Source: Marinomonas transparens
Lineage (GTDB): Bacteria; Pseudomonadota; Gammaproteobacteria; Pseudomonadales; Marinomonadaceae
Assembly: GCF_016463975.1 (NCBI RefSeq)
Contig: NZ_JAEMNX010000012.1
Location: forward strand, 62,001-126,000
Length of the DNA stretch: 64,000 nt
Direction: 5' to 3'
This document shows, in pieces, positions 52,458 to 62,214 of this stretch (position 1 is its first letter; each line of letters starts with the position of its first letter). Position numbers and translations under genes: made by a program. Under the pieces are notes generated by a model. The model was given only the letters and a program-made list of their open reading frames with translations, did no database searches and was not told the DNA's origin.

Positions 52458-53272
52458 GTGATTCGATTCAACACTTGTTAACCCTTATGAGGTGCTTGAG
52501 GGATGAGCAACATGGGTGCCCTTGGGACAAAAAACAAACGTATAAAACCATCGCCCCTTATACCCTTGAAGAAACCTATGAAGTATTGGATGCCATCGAA
52601 CGAGAAGATTTTGACCACCTGAAGGAAGAGCTAGGCGACTTGCTTTTCCAGGTGGTTTTTTATGGGCAAATGGCCAGCGAGGAGCATCGCTTTGACTTTA
52701 ATGATATTGCCGCAGGCCTTGTTGAAAAGATGCTGCGCCGCCATCCTCATGTCTTCCCTAGTGGTGAATTGGATAGCTTTAGTGAACCTGTTGGCTTATC
52801 GGAAGATGAATTAAAAGGTCAATGGGAGCGAATTAAAGCTCAAGAAAAAGCCAATAAAAAGATGCCTGCTCAGGGGGCTAGCCTATTGGATGAGGTGCCT
52901 GTTTCAATGCCTGCCATGATGCAAGCGGTTAAGATACAGAGCAAAGTTGCCAAGGTCGGCTTTGATTGGCATGATGTGACCCCTGTCTTTGCTAAGATAA
53001 GAGAAGAATTAGATGAGTTGGAAGAGGCGATTAAAGATCAACAACAGCCTCATATAGAAGAAGAAATGGGCGACGTATTGTTTGCGATGACTAACCTAGC
53101 TCGTCACCTCAAAGTGTCTCCAGATGTGGCATTAAATAAAACGAATGTTAAGTTTCGTCGTCGCTTTAGTCGAATCGAGGCGTTAGTATCGGCACAGGGT
53201 AAAACATTAGCTGGCTCTTCTTTAGAGGAATTAGACAGTTATTGGGAACAAGCTAAACGAGAAGGTTTATAG
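52454..53272 (+). CDS. mazG: Nucleoside triphosphate pyrophosphohydrolase MazG
   Basis: A 272-residue tandem MazG protein (E. coli, 263). Domain one has CPWDKKQTYKTI and the metal motif EELGDLLFQVVFYG; domain two repeats it as EEEMGDVLFAMTNLARHL. It hydrolyses nucleoside triphosphates and in E. coli lowers (p)ppGpp, in line with its coupling to relA (TTG start overlapping the relA stop as TTGA). No mazEF toxin pair is nearby. Confidence 0.95.
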   Translation: MSDSIQHLLTLMRCLRDEQHGCPWDKKQTYKTIAPYTLEETYEVLDAIEREDFDHLKEELGDLLFQVVFYGQMASEEHRFDFNDIAAGLVEKMLRRHPHVFPSGELDSFSEPVGLSEDELKGQWERIKAQEKANKKMPAQGASLLDEVPVSMPAMMQAVKIQSKVAKVGFDWHDVTPVFAKIREELDELEEAIKDQQQPHIEEEMGDVLFAMTNLARHLKVSPDVALNKTNVKFRRRFSRIEALVSAQGKTLAGSSLEELDSYWEQAKREGL

Positions 53273-53348
53273 GGTTAGTTATCAGCTAATCGACAAGAAG
53301 TTCGTGCTTATTTAGAGAGCTTCGTTAGGCGATATTAGGAGGGTTAAG

Positions 53349-55979
53349 GTGAGTGATCGTCAGGCGTCATTACGAGAAAATGTGAGATTGCTAGGGGATT
53401 GCCTTGGTGAAAGCATGAGCAATCATTTGGGCGAAGACTTTTTGGATACGGTTGAAAATATCCGTCAGCTTTCTAAAGATGGTCGCCAATCTGGTGACTC
53501 AGCAGCATTGATTGAAGCGCTAGAGGCATTAGACGAAGAAGACATTGTTCCTGTTGCCCGAGCCTTTAACCAATTTTTAAACTTATCGAATATTGCTGAG
53601 CAGTATCATCGAGTGCATCGTCGTCGTACCAACGAAAGCTTGGGCGTTTATCATAATCCCATTGGTGATTTATTAGAGCGTCTTACCCAGCAAAACTTCA
53701 CCGCAGATCAAATGCTTGAGTCGTTAAAATCACAATCGATTGAATTGGTGTTAACCGCTCATCCGACCGAAGTGGTACGTCGTTCTTTGATTCGAAAATA
53801 CGATAACATTTCGAGTGAACTGGAAGCACTAGATAAAGACAATATTCTCCCCCTAGAAGAAACCAAGCATATTAGACGCTTGAAAGAAATTATTACCCAA
53901 GCTTGGCATACCGATGAAATTCGTGAAGATCGTCCAACACCTGTTGATGAAGCCAAATGGGGCTTTGCTGTTATTGAACAATCTTTGTGGCAGGCCGTGC
54001 CACGCTTTTTTCGTCAGTTGGACGAGCAATTTAGCAAGTTTTCTCAGGATGAGCATTTACCGCTCGATTTAGCCCCAATTAACTTTGCTACCTGGATGGG
54101 TGGGGATCGAGATGGAAACCCGAACGTTACCCATAAAGTGACGAGGGAAGTTACTTTGTTGGCCCGTTGGATGGCGGCGGATTTATATATTAAAGATTTA
54201 AATTTGCTGCGTTCTGAGTTTTCTATGACGCAATGCAATAGTGCGTTACGTGACCGAGTAGGTGACAGCGCTCAGCCTTACCGCGAAGTGTTAAGGCATC
54301 TAGAAAATAAAATGATTGCCACCAAAAACTGGGCTAAGTCTTGCTTGGATGGCGAGCCAGTTGCTAATGAGGATATTTTCCTTGATAGCCAAGAGTTGTT
54401 TGATGATTTGGTGTTATGTTATCAATCCCTATTAGACAGTGGCATGAAGGTCATTGCTAATGGCTCTTTATTGGATTTGATCCGTTGTACCGCTACTTTT
54501 GGTGTTACCTTGGTGCGTTTGGATGTGCGTCAAGATGCTTCCCGCCATATTGATGCCTTGTCGGCGATTACGCGTTTTTATGGTCTTGGCGATTATGCTG
54601 AATGGGATGAAGCTTCCCGCCAAGCCTTCTTGTTGACTGAGTTGAATTCGAAGCGTCCCTTGTTGCCGATGGAATGGTCGCCAACCGATGAGGTTAAAGA
54701 AGTATTAGATACCTTCGCGATGATAGCGAAAGGGCAGGCTAATTCCTTTGGCTCTTATGTTATTTCTATGGCGAGCGCACCTTCAGATGTTTTGGCGGTT
54801 GCCCTGATGTTAAAAGAGTCTGGCGTTAGCTTTCCAATGCGCATTGTACCATTGTTTGAAACGTTAGCGGATTTAGATAATGCAGAGCCCATCATTGAGC
54901 AATTGTTCTCCTTACCTTGGTACAAAGCCTATATTAATGGTCGTCAGGAGGTCATGATTGGCTATTCTGATTCAGCGAAGGATGCAGGTCAGATTGCGGC
55001 AACTTGGGGGCAATATCGTGCGCAGGAAGCGCTCACTCGGTTGTGTAAAAAACACGATATTCATCTGACACTTTTTCATGGTCGTGGCGGTACTGTTGGT
55101 CGTGGTGGCGGTCCGGCTCATGTCGCCATTCTTTCCCAGCCACCCGGTTCTGTTAATGGTGCAATTCGTGTGACTGAACAGGGCGAAATGATTCGTTTTA
55201 AATTTGGTATTCCTGATATCGCTGTTCGCTCCTTAGAGTTGTATTGTTCTGCGGTGATGGAGGCTTCATTAATACCAGCGCAAGCACCAAAAGAAGAGTG
55301 GCGTGCCATTATGGATGAAATGGCCGAAGTGGGGATGAACCAATATCGTTCCATTGTACGTGGTCATGAAGACTTTGTGCCGTATTTTAGGGCGACAACG
55401 CCTGAACAGGAGTTGGCTAAGTTGCCTTTAGGTTCTCGGCCTGCTCGTCGTCGTTCTGATGGTGGTGTTGAAAGCTTAAGGGCGATTCCTTGGATCTTTG
55501 CTTGGATGCAAATTCGCTTAATGCTGCCTGCTTGGTTAGGCGCTGAGAGTGCATTACAGCAAGCTATTGATTCTGGTAATTTAGAAAAGCTGCGAGAAAT
55601 GCATAGTAAATGGCCTTTTTTTGGTGCTTATCTTGATATGTTGGATATGGTATTGGCTAAGGCCGAGCCAGAAATCGCAGAGTATTACGAAAAGCGCCTA
55701 GTGAATGAGAACTTGCAGGGGTTAGGACGCTTATTAAGAAGTAAGTTAAGTCAAGTCAGTGAATTGGTCAAAGAGCTTAAACAGCAGGAAAGGCTGATTG
55801 AAGACAACAAAACCATACGTCAGTCTATTGATGTGAGGAACCCTTATATTGACCCATTGCATTACCTACAGGCTGAGTTATTAAACCGTAGTCGTAAAGA
55901 TGAAGATAACGCAGAAGTAAACAAAGCCTTGATGATTACTATGGCTGGCATTGCTAGCGGTATGCAAAATACGGGCTAA
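53349..55979 (+). CDS. ppc: Phosphoenolpyruvate carboxylase
   Basis: An 876-residue PEP carboxylase (E. coli, 883), replenishing oxaloacetate from PEP and bicarbonate. Catalytic motifs are VLTAHPTEVVRRS near residue 138, GYSDSAKDAG near 540, and the glycine loop FHGRGGTVGRGGGPA near 578; it ends in the conserved MQNTG. The start is GTG with an AGGAGGG ribosome site close to ideal. It is monocistronic, with 76 bases after mazG and 225 before adk. Confidence 0.97.
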   Translation: MSDRQASLRENVRLLGDCLGESMSNHLGEDFLDTVENIRQLSKDGRQSGDSAALIEALEALDEEDIVPVARAFNQFLNLSNIAEQYHRVHRRRTNESLGVYHNPIGDLLERLTQQNFTADQMLESLKSQSIELVLTAHPTEVVRRSLIRKYDNISSELEALDKDNILPLEETKHIRRLKEIITQAWHTDEIREDRPTPVDEAKWGFAVIEQSLWQAVPRFFRQLDEQFSKFSQDEHLPLDLAPINFATWMGGDRDGNPNVTHKVTREVTLLARWMAADLYIKDLNLLRSEFSMTQCNSALRDRVGDSAQPYREVLRHLENKMIATKNWAKSCLDGEPVANEDIFLDSQELFDDLVLCYQSLLDSGMKVIANGSLLDLIRCTATFGVTLVRLDVRQDASRHIDALSAITRFYGLGDYAEWDEASRQAFLLTELNSKRPLLPMEWSPTDEVKEVLDTFAMIAKGQANSFGSYVISMASAPSDVLAVALMLKESGVSFPMRIVPLFETLADLDNAEPIIEQLFSLPWYKAYINGRQEVMIGYSDSAKDAGQIAATWGQYRAQEALTRLCKKHDIHLTLFHGRGGTVGRGGGPAHVAILSQPPGSVNGAIRVTEQGEMIRFKFGIPDIAVRSLELYCSAVMEASLIPAQAPKEEWRAIMDEMAEVGMNQYRSIVRGHEDFVPYFRATTPEQELAKLPLGSRPARRRSDGGVESLRAIPWIFAWMQIRLMLPAWLGAESALQQAIDSGNLEKLREMHSKWPFFGAYLDMLDMVLAKAEPEIAEYYEKRLVNENLQGLGRLLRSKLSQVSELVKELKQQERLIEDNKTIRQSIDVRNPYIDPLHYLQAELLNRSRKDEDNAEVNKALMITMAGIASGMQNTG

Positions 55980-56174
55980 TGCAACAATATGTATAAGAAA
56001 TACTCACAATAGGCATGAGAATGTAGAAAATACGTCAGTATATTTGCATCTGTAAGCCTTGCTTCGGTATGCTTGGCGGCCATTAAATTTTTTAGTATGC
56101 AAGTGGTCTGCCTGTACGCTGTGTTTTCGCGCCTTTAGTGTGTTTACGTTTATTTTGGCAGTCATCCTTGCTAA

Positions 56175-56861
<687 letters not shown>

Positions 56862-56868
56862 TTTTTCA

Positions 56869-57576
56869 ATGACTGCTATTTTAGCTTTAGATACTTCAAC
56901 GCCAGCCTGTTCCGTGGCGTTGAATATTGATGGCGTGGTGCTGGAAGATTTCCGTATGGCACCACGTATGCATAATGATTTGATTCTGCCCATGGTAGAT
57001 CAAATTTTAAGTCAGGCAGGGCTTGTTTTAACTGACCTTGATGCAATTGCATTTGGGCGTGGTCCTGGTTCTTTTACCGGCTTACGTATCAGTGCTGGCA
57101 TTGTGCAAGGGCTTTCCTACGGTGCTGACTTACCTGTTATTCCTGTTTCTACCTTGGCGGCCTTGTCTTTAGAAGGGTTTCAAAAGACTGGCGCGAATTA
57201 TTGGTTATCCGCGTTAGACGCTCGAATGGGAGAAGTCTATTTGGGCGGTTTTCGTGTTAATAAAGCCAATGGTCAATATGACATTGATGTACTGATAGAA
57301 GAGTGTGTGATTAAGCCTGATTCTTTGTCTGGGTTTACTCAAAGTTTCCAAGGGGTTGGGTCTGGCTGGTGTTACGAAAAGCTATTAACCCCGTTACTTC
57401 CCGAATCTCCTGAGCATGTTTTAGTGGATTTAGCACCTCGTGCTGCCTGTATTGCTGAATTGGCTTTATTGCAATTTAATAAGGGAGAGGTGGTGTCTTG
57501 TTATGATGCCATGCCTATCTATTTACGTGATGAAATTAGCTGGGAAAAACAGGCTCCTCGAATAGGAAAGCGTTAA
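56869..57576 (+). CDS. tsaB: tRNA t6A biosynthesis protein TsaB
   Basis: A 235-residue TsaB (YeaZ; E. coli, 231). The ASKHA-fold motifs ILALDTSTPACSVALN and FGRGPGSFTGLRISAGIVQGL are clear. With TsaD, TsaE and TsaC it forms N6-threonylcarbamoyl-adenosine on ANN-decoding tRNAs; TsaB is the non-catalytic scaffold for TsaD. It is 7 bases after adk and 4 bases before uppP. Confidence 0.95.
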   Translation: MTAILALDTSTPACSVALNIDGVVLEDFRMAPRMHNDLILPMVDQILSQAGLVLTDLDAIAFGRGPGSFTGLRISAGIVQGLSYGADLPVIPVSTLAALSLEGFQKTGANYWLSALDARMGEVYLGGFRVNKANGQYDIDVLIEECVIKPDSLSGFTQSFQGVGSGWCYEKLLTPLLPESPEHVLVDLAPRAACIAELALLQFNKGEVVSCYDAMPIYLRDEISWEKQAPRIGKR

Positions 57577-57580
57577 TAAT

Positions 57581-58381
57581 ATGCTCTGGTATCACATTGT
57601 TTTTCTGGCTCTAATTCAAGGCCTTACTGAGTTTTTGCCAGTATCAAGCTCCGCGCACCTTATCCTTCCTGCACAGTTGTTTAATTGGCCGGATCAAGGG
57701 CTAGCGTTCGATGTGGCTGTTCATCTGGGTACTTTAATTGCCATCGTAGGCTATTTTCGAAAAGACATTATTCAGATTGTTGTGGCTTGGGCGGTGTCTC
57801 TAAAAGATAAAAAATCGACTGCAGACAGTCGGCTTGCCTGGTGGATTTGCTTAGCAACGATTCCTGCTTGTATTGCTGGCTTTGTGTTTAATGACTTTAT
57901 TAGCACTAACTTGCGCTCTATTGAAGTCATTGCGTATGCGACTATAGGTTTTGGTGTTTTACTTTGGTTATCTGATCGCTATGGCTTGGCTTATAAAACA
58001 GAGCAAAATTTGGGTTTTAAAAGTGTTCTTTATATTGGCCTTGCTCAAGCACTGGCTTTGATTCCTGGCACATCGCGCTCTGGTATTACCATGACTGCAG
58101 CTCGTTTCTTGGGTTTTAATCGCGTAAGCTCTGCACGTTTTTCATTCCTTTTATCCATTCCGCTTATTTTTGCTGCCGGCAGTTTAAAGCTTCTTGAGCT
58201 TTTGTCTTCGAATATACCGGTTGATTGGTTGAGTATCTCGATCGGCGTGGTGTTATCCACAATCAGTGCTTATCTTTGTATTTATTTGTTTTTAAAATGG
58301 CTGAATGTGATTGGCTTTTTACCATTTCTTATTTATCGGTTAATTTTGGGAGCAGTGCTTCTTGTGATTGCTTATACTTAA
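57581..58381 (+). CDS. uppP: Undecaprenyl-diphosphatase
   Basis: A 266-residue UppP/BacA (E. coli, 273) with about eight membrane helices. The two catalytic motifs are LTEFLPVSSSAHLILP near the N terminus and the PGTSRSGITMTAARFLGF motif near residue 164. It removes phosphate from undecaprenyl pyrophosphate so the lipid carrier can be reused for cell wall and LPS precursors; excess gives bacitracin resistance. It starts 4 bases after tsaB. Confidence 0.95.
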   Translation: MLWYHIVFLALIQGLTEFLPVSSSAHLILPAQLFNWPDQGLAFDVAVHLGTLIAIVGYFRKDIIQIVVAWAVSLKDKKSTADSRLAWWICLATIPACIAGFVFNDFISTNLRSIEVIAYATIGFGVLLWLSDRYGLAYKTEQNLGFKSVLYIGLAQALALIPGTSRSGITMTAARFLGFNRVSSARFSFLLSIPLIFAAGSLKLLELLSSNIPVDWLSISIGVVLSTISAYLCIYLFLKWLNVIGFLPFLIYRLILGAVLLVIAYT

Positions 58382-58428
58382 GATAAGCATGGCTAATAAA
58401 TGAATACGTTGCTCAGGGGTTAATGTAA

Positions 58429-58710
58429 ATGCAAATCGGTGCTCAATTTCCTGTTGTACCAAATGCTTCCGGCTCGAGAAGTGCATTTCCTGTTCAGGTT
58501 CAAGGGGCGAAGACAAGTGTTGCTCCTTATTCTCAACCTAGCCCTGGGGCACAGTTTGAAGGGGTTTCTGCACAAACGGAATCTCGTTTTAGTCGCTATG
58601 GTGACTTTGGCGCTAATACTAGAGCGGCGTTAGAAACTTATCAAGCGACTGAATCCTTGGCGAGTAATAATCCCAGACATGCTTTAACTGGGGTGGATGT
58701 TTTTGCTTAA
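58429..58710 (+). CDS. Hypothetical small protein preceding rsmJ
   Basis: A 93-residue protein rich in Ser, Gln, Ala and Pro in its first half (likely disordered), followed by a charged helical part ([21 protein letters not shown]) and the C-terminal [12 protein letters not shown] recall similar short proteins in Pseudomonas ending in a related tail, but the function is unknown to me. It overlaps the rsmJ start by 14 bases, so translation is probably coupled. No membrane or signal segment is seen. Confidence 0.65.
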   Translation: MQIGAQFPVVPNASGSRSAFPVQVQGAKTSVAPYSQPSPGAQFEGVSAQTESRFSRYGDFGANTRAALETYQATESLASNNPRHALTGVDVFA

Positions 58711-59497
58711 CTCTCTTGCGGTAGCAACCACGGATGTCTCTCTTAACTCTGAATCCCGTCTATTAGCTGAGTCTTTATCTCTTCCATTTATCCTCCTTAA
58801 AAGTTCTATTAAGTTTGTTGTGGATTATGACTACTTACTTCTTAATACCTTAGAGGGTATTGCCATTGCCAAAACCGGAAAGGGCGCTCCTAAACCTGTT
58901 TATGTGGACTTTACTTCGGGGGCTGTAGATCATCGCCGCCGCTTTGGTGGAGGAAAGGGACAAGATATTGCGAAAGCGGTGGGGTTGAATAAAAGAGCGG
59001 ATTTAACCGTCTTGGACGCAACGGCGGGTTTAGGTCGAGATGCCTTTGTCTTAGCGTGTTTGGGGTGTGAGTTATCTTTATGTGAGCGAGTGGGTTTTGT
59101 TCGGACCATGCTGAAAGATGGCCTTTATCGCGGTTCTTTGCATTATGAAGTGGCAGAGATTGTTAGCAAAATGACTTTGTTAGAAGGTGATATTAGGCAA
59201 ATAGGTTCAGAGCAAAAGTTTGATGTGGTGTATTTGGATCCCATGTATCCCCATACAGAAAAATCTTCCGCCGCCGCGAAAAAAGAAATGGCTTTTTTCC
59301 GCGACTTGATCGGTAAGGATGCTGATGCAGATGATTTACTGCCCGATGCCATCGCATTAGCTGAATACCGAGTTGTGGTGAAGCGTCCTAAAGGGGCGCC
59401 TTTTTTGAATGCAATGGAACCCACCTATCAATTAGAAGGAAAGTCCGGACGCTTCGATATTTATGTCCTGAAGTCCTTAGACTTGCCTGTTACCTAG
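58697..59497 (+). CDS. rsmJ: 16S rRNA (guanine-1516-N2)-methyltransferase
   Basis: A 266-residue RsmJ (YhiQ; E. coli, 250). The family-specific [27 protein letters not shown] segment, the SAM motif [19 protein letters not shown] and the catalytic DPMYPH (DPPY-like) motif are present. It methylates G1516 of 16S rRNA. The first ~25 residues are less conserved, so a later start cannot be excluded. It converges on slyX, with only 4 bases between stops. Confidence 0.92.
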   Translation: MFLLNSLAVATTDVSLNSESRLLAESLSLPFILLKSSIKFVVDYDYLLLNTLEGIAIAKTGKGAPKPVYVDFTSGAVDHRRRFGGGKGQDIAKAVGLNKRADLTVLDATAGLGRDAFVLACLGCELSLCERVGFVRTMLKDGLYRGSLHYEVAEIVSKMTLLEGDIRQIGSEQKFDVVYLDPMYPHTEKSSAAAKKEMAFFRDLIGKDADADDLLPDAIALAEYRVVVKRPKGAPFLNAMEPTYQLEGKSGRFDIYVLKSLDLPVT

Positions 59498-59501
59498 TGT
59501 A

Positions 59502-59714
59502 CTAGTAATGGGGTGGGCGTTCGCCCTCATGAATCGTTTGTTGTTGGCGATAAGTGTCTAATTGTTTACCTAAGGCGGCGAGTTTTTCTTTCACCAATAG
59601 CATGTCCTTTTGTTGGGTCACGAGAGCTTGATTCAAGCTCTCGATCACATCTTCTTGATATTGCAGCTTAAACTCTAATTCATCTATGCGTTGGTTGGTT
59701 TCTGAGGTGTTCAT
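59502..59714 (-). CDS. slyX: SlyX-family protein
   Basis: A 70-residue SlyX (E. coli, 72): an almost entirely coiled-coil helix with heptads from about residue 8 to 58, ending in the conserved RPPHY. The biochemical role of SlyX is not known; in E. coli its gene lies next to slyD, which is not the case here. It is convergent with rsmJ. Confidence 0.9.
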   Translation of the reverse strand: MNTSETNQRIDELEFKLQYQEDVIESLNQALVTQQKDMLLVKEKLAALGKQLDTYRQQQTIHEGERPPHY

Positions 59715-60004
59715 GGATACCTTCTGTGTGTTAATCTTATTGAGCTAAGCTCTTATTTTTTGAGCCTTTCTATACGATTTATGATGCAAGTACTGATCAT
59801 GGGCAGTGGAAGAGTGGCTTGGAAATTGCTCTTTGAAAGAAGTTAGTTATTTTACTACTATCTTCTTTAGCTTCACATGGCGATTTTGAAAAGAGCATGG
59901 TGAAAATATCTATTTATTCACTTTTTGTACTAATAACGGGGCCCATTCTCTATTTAGAAGGGCCTTGCTTCACAATAATATTTAATTTTATAAGAGATAC
60001 AGTT

Positions 60005-60475
60005 ATGAATGATCATCAGGAAAATGTTACACGTAATAATGGATCTTCTGTTGGTTCAAGTTTGTTTTCGTTACGTGCTTTTATTGTCAGCCTAATTATC
60101 GCTTTAATCTTACCTTTGCTAATGGCTGGGGTTTTGAAAGAGGAAATAGCGACAAATTACCTAGTATATTTTGCTTTTCTTTTGGTATCTGTTTATGTCG
60201 GTACCATGGTAAGTCAGATTAAGTCTTCTGGTTATGATGCAGATTCTGAGGAAGATGAAGACGATGACCGTGAGCAAGGAATGGTTAAATGGTTTAACTC
60301 GTCAAAAGGCTTTGGCTTTTTAACAATGGAGAATGGTGATGATGTCTTTGTTCATTACCGGGCTATCCGTGGCCGTGGCCGTCGTTTTCTAGTAGAAGGT
60401 CAATTGGTGCGTTTTTATGTCACTGAAGGTGAAAAAGGCAAACAAGCTGAGAACGTTTCAATTGTTCGTGGCTAA
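60005..60475 (+). CDS. Membrane-anchored cold-shock-domain protein
   Basis: A 156-residue protein with two membrane helices (about 24-44 and 51-70), an acidic Asp/Glu linker (79-89) and a C-terminal cold-shock domain (92-156). The RNA-binding motifs are intact: RNP1 KGFGFL (101-106) and RNP2 VFVHY (114-118). An RNA- or ssDNA-binding domain tethered on the cytoplasmic face of the membrane is thus expected. ATG 60005 is chosen for its upstream AAGAGA site; the frame is open to 59897, which would add an unlikely third helix. It is 31 bases before tpx. The 290 bases before it hold no other gene I can support. Confidence 0.85.
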   Translation: MNDHQENVTRNNGSSVGSSLFSLRAFIVSLIIALILPLLMAGVLKEEIATNYLVYFAFLLVSVYVGTMVSQIKSSGYDADSEEDEDDDREQGMVKWFNSSKGFGFLTMENGDDVFVHYRAIRGRGRRFLVEGQLVRFYVTEGEKGKQAENVSIVRG

Positions 60476-60506
60476 TTTTTAACATTGAATTTTTGAGGCT
60501 TTTATT

Positions 60507-61004
60507 ATGGCAACGGTAACATTAAAAGGTAATCCTTTTGAGACAATTGGTTCGCTTCCTGCTGTAGGTACGGCGGCTCCTGCATTTGAGTTGGTAAAAA
60601 CCGATTTGTCTGTTGCGACTTTGGCGGATTTCCAAGGTGCTAAATTAGTATTAAATATTTTTCCATCGGTAGATACGCCTACCTGTGCAACATCTGTTCG
60701 TAAATTCAATGAATCTGCTGCGGCCTTAAAAGGGGTTAATGTGGTTTGTGTTTCTGCAGACTTACCTTTTGCGGCGGCGCGTTTTTGCGGTGCTGAAGGC
60801 ATTGATAATGTTGATGCTGTATCAAGCTTCCGTTCGACTTTTGGTGACGATTATGGCCTTGCTTTTACTACTGGGCCATTAACGGGGCTTTTGTCTCGTG
60901 CTGTTGTGGTGCTGGATGAAAGCGGTAAAGTCATCTACACAGAGCAAGTGGCTGAAACAGCCGATGAGCCTAATTACGAAGCGGCGCTAGCTGTTCTAGC
61001 TTAA
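60507..61004 (+). CDS. tpx: Thiol peroxidase
   Basis: A 165-residue atypical 2-Cys peroxiredoxin (E. coli Tpx, 168). Peroxidatic Cys is in VDTPTCATSVRKF and resolving Cys in AARFCGAEG; the TPTC surroundings and FPSVDT strand are characteristic. It reduces peroxides, with electrons from thioredoxin. AGGC/TTTT spacing before the ATG is unremarkable. It ends at a strong hairpin. Confidence 0.96.
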   Translation: MATVTLKGNPFETIGSLPAVGTAAPAFELVKTDLSVATLADFQGAKLVLNIFPSVDTPTCATSVRKFNESAAALKGVNVVCVSADLPFAAARFCGAEGIDNVDAVSSFRSTFGDDYGLAFTTGPLTGLLSRAVVVLDESGKVIYTEQVAETADEPNYEAALAVLA

Positions 61005-61021
61005 GCTTTAGGCAGGTATTA

Positions 61022-61057
61022 AAAAGCCCGTTTTCTATAAATAGAAAACGGGCTTTT
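61022..61057. terminator. Bidirectional terminator between tpx and panD
   Basis: A perfect 17-base inverted repeat (AAAAGCCCGTTTTCTAT 61022-61038, complement 61041-61057) with a tight centre; A and T tracts at both ends let it stop transcripts from tpx and panD alike. Confidence 0.92.
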
Positions 61058-61124
61058 GTATTCTAGTGTGATTTAGATACCTTTTCACGAAGTCGCGCGC
61101 ACAACAGTCGTGCAAAGGTTCCAA

Positions 61125-61505
61125 TTAGTTTTTTTGCATGGGTATTGTATTGGTCGAGCGTTCAACACTATTATCTTGATTGAGATAAACCAACTTAGGT
61201 TTGAAACTATCGGCTTCAGCTTCACCCATTTGTCCGTAGGCGGCAATGATGACTCTGTCACCAACTTGAACTCTTCTCGCTGCTGCGCCATTCATGGATA
61301 TCGTCCTTGAGCCTGCTTCTGCAAGAATGACATAGGTGTGGAAACGTTCACCGTTATCAACGTTATAGATATCAATTTTTTCAAATTCTCTAAGGCCAGC
61401 TAGCTCGACTAGGTCTTTGTCTATGGCGCAGGATCCATCGTACCAAAGCTCCGCTTGAGTAACGCTCGCCATGTGGAGTTTGCCTTTAAGTAGTGTTATT
61501 TGCAT
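61125..61505 (-). CDS. panD: Aspartate 1-decarboxylase
   Basis: A 126-residue proenzyme (E. coli PanD, 126) that makes beta-alanine for pantothenate. The self-cleavage site Gly24-Ser25 is in YDGSCAID, which yields the pyruvoyl group; the [17 protein letters not shown] loop is conserved. Unlike in many bacteria, panB and panC are not adjacent. Other genes in this strand (two small unknowns and dapE) lie upstream and could share a transcript. Confidence 0.95.
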   Translation of the reverse strand: MQITLLKGKLHMASVTQAELWYDGSCAIDKDLVELAGLREFEKIDIYNVDNGERFHTYVILAEAGSRTISMNGAAARRVQVGDRVIIAAYGQMGEAEADSFKPKLVYLNQDNSVERSTNTIPMQKN

Positions 61506-61563
61506 TTATGTAGTCTCTGTTCTTGTGTCTAAAATGGGATATTTTTGATGAAGTGCTGGAAGG

Positions 61564-61935
61564 TCAATTCCAAATAAAAGGGCCTTCACCATAGCTATTA
61601 ATTTGCCACCATTGGTCTGGGTCCTGTTCGCTTTCTTCTTCCCACCCTTGAAAGTTACAGCGTACTTCACAGTTAAGAACCTCAAATGCGCGCTTTGCAC
61701 AGCTAATGTCATCTTCCCAAGGGGTTTTGTCTGAATCAAACCAAATAGAAGTGAAGCGCTTACCCGCTGCCTGTTCTAAGATGGTGACTTCAATGTCATC
61801 ATCGTTTGAGCGAATGATTACTTTTGAACAGGGCGATGATATGCCTTTACTGATAAGAGTGAATTCCTCTTCAAGCCAGGCAATGATTTTATCGGTTGGA
61901 CAGGATAATACATATATTTCTATGTCGGGTTGCAT
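61564..61935 (-). CDS. Hypothetical acidic cytoplasmic protein
   Basis: A 123-residue soluble, acidic protein rich in Trp and Cys (DSDKTPWEDDISCAKRAFEVLNCEVRC, then WEEESEQDPDQWWQ). There is no signal or membrane segment. I do not recognise a family, although the pattern of alternating strands and a helix looks like a small alpha/beta fold. It lies 58 bases before panD and 4 bases after the small membrane-protein gene. Confidence 0.7.
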   Translation of the reverse strand: MQPDIEIYVLSCPTDKIIAWLEEEFTLISKGISSPCSKVIIRSNDDDIEVTILEQAAGKRFTSIWFDSDKTPWEDDISCAKRAFEVLNCEVRCNFQGWEEESEQDPDQWWQINSYGEGPFIWN

Positions 61936-61939
61936 CTTG

Positions 61940-62212
61940 CTAGTCCTTCTTTTTAATCATGTTGTAAATCCTGAAGACGCTCATAGATAAGTAGCCGACC
62001 ACAGTCCATAGTACTCCGCATGCAGCAATAGCTAGACCAATGAGGGCGATGATTTCTTGGGATGTGGAGGTAATTAATACTTGGTCGGAGACCATTACCA
62101 TTAAAACGCCGAAGGCAAAAAGTAACCCGCCTTGTATCATTCTGGCTAGCGCAAGCCTTGGGTTGTTACCCAATTTCATAAAGAAATGATGCAAGGCATT
62201 TTTAATGTTCAT
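61940..62212 (-). CDS. Hypothetical small inner-membrane protein
   Basis: A 90-residue protein with an amphipathic basic N terminus and two to three hydrophobic segments (about 25-44 and 53-80), ending in a basic IYNMIKKKD tail that should face the cytoplasm. Function unknown. It starts 2 bases after the dapE stop and ends 4 bases before the next gene, so it belongs to the dapE transcript. Confidence 0.7.
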   Translation of the reverse strand: MNIKNALHHFFMKLGNNPRLALARMIQGGLLFAFGVLMVMVSDQVLITSTSQEIIALIGLAIAACGVLWTVVGYLSMSVFRIYNMIKKKD

Positions 62213-62214
62213 GA

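Noticed and set aside
50208..53272. Toxin-antitoxin system next to mazG
   Set aside because: MazG here is the housekeeping pyrophosphohydrolase; no mazE or mazF frame is found.
59836..59868. AAAGAAG/CTTCTTT repeat before the cold-shock-domain gene as a cold-responsive leader
   Set aside because: Seven base pairs of low GC around a 19-base loop is too weak to support a leader call.
61506..61739. 77-codon frame between panD and the acidic protein gene
   Set aside because: It overlaps the better-supported 123-residue gene in another frame and has no start signal.
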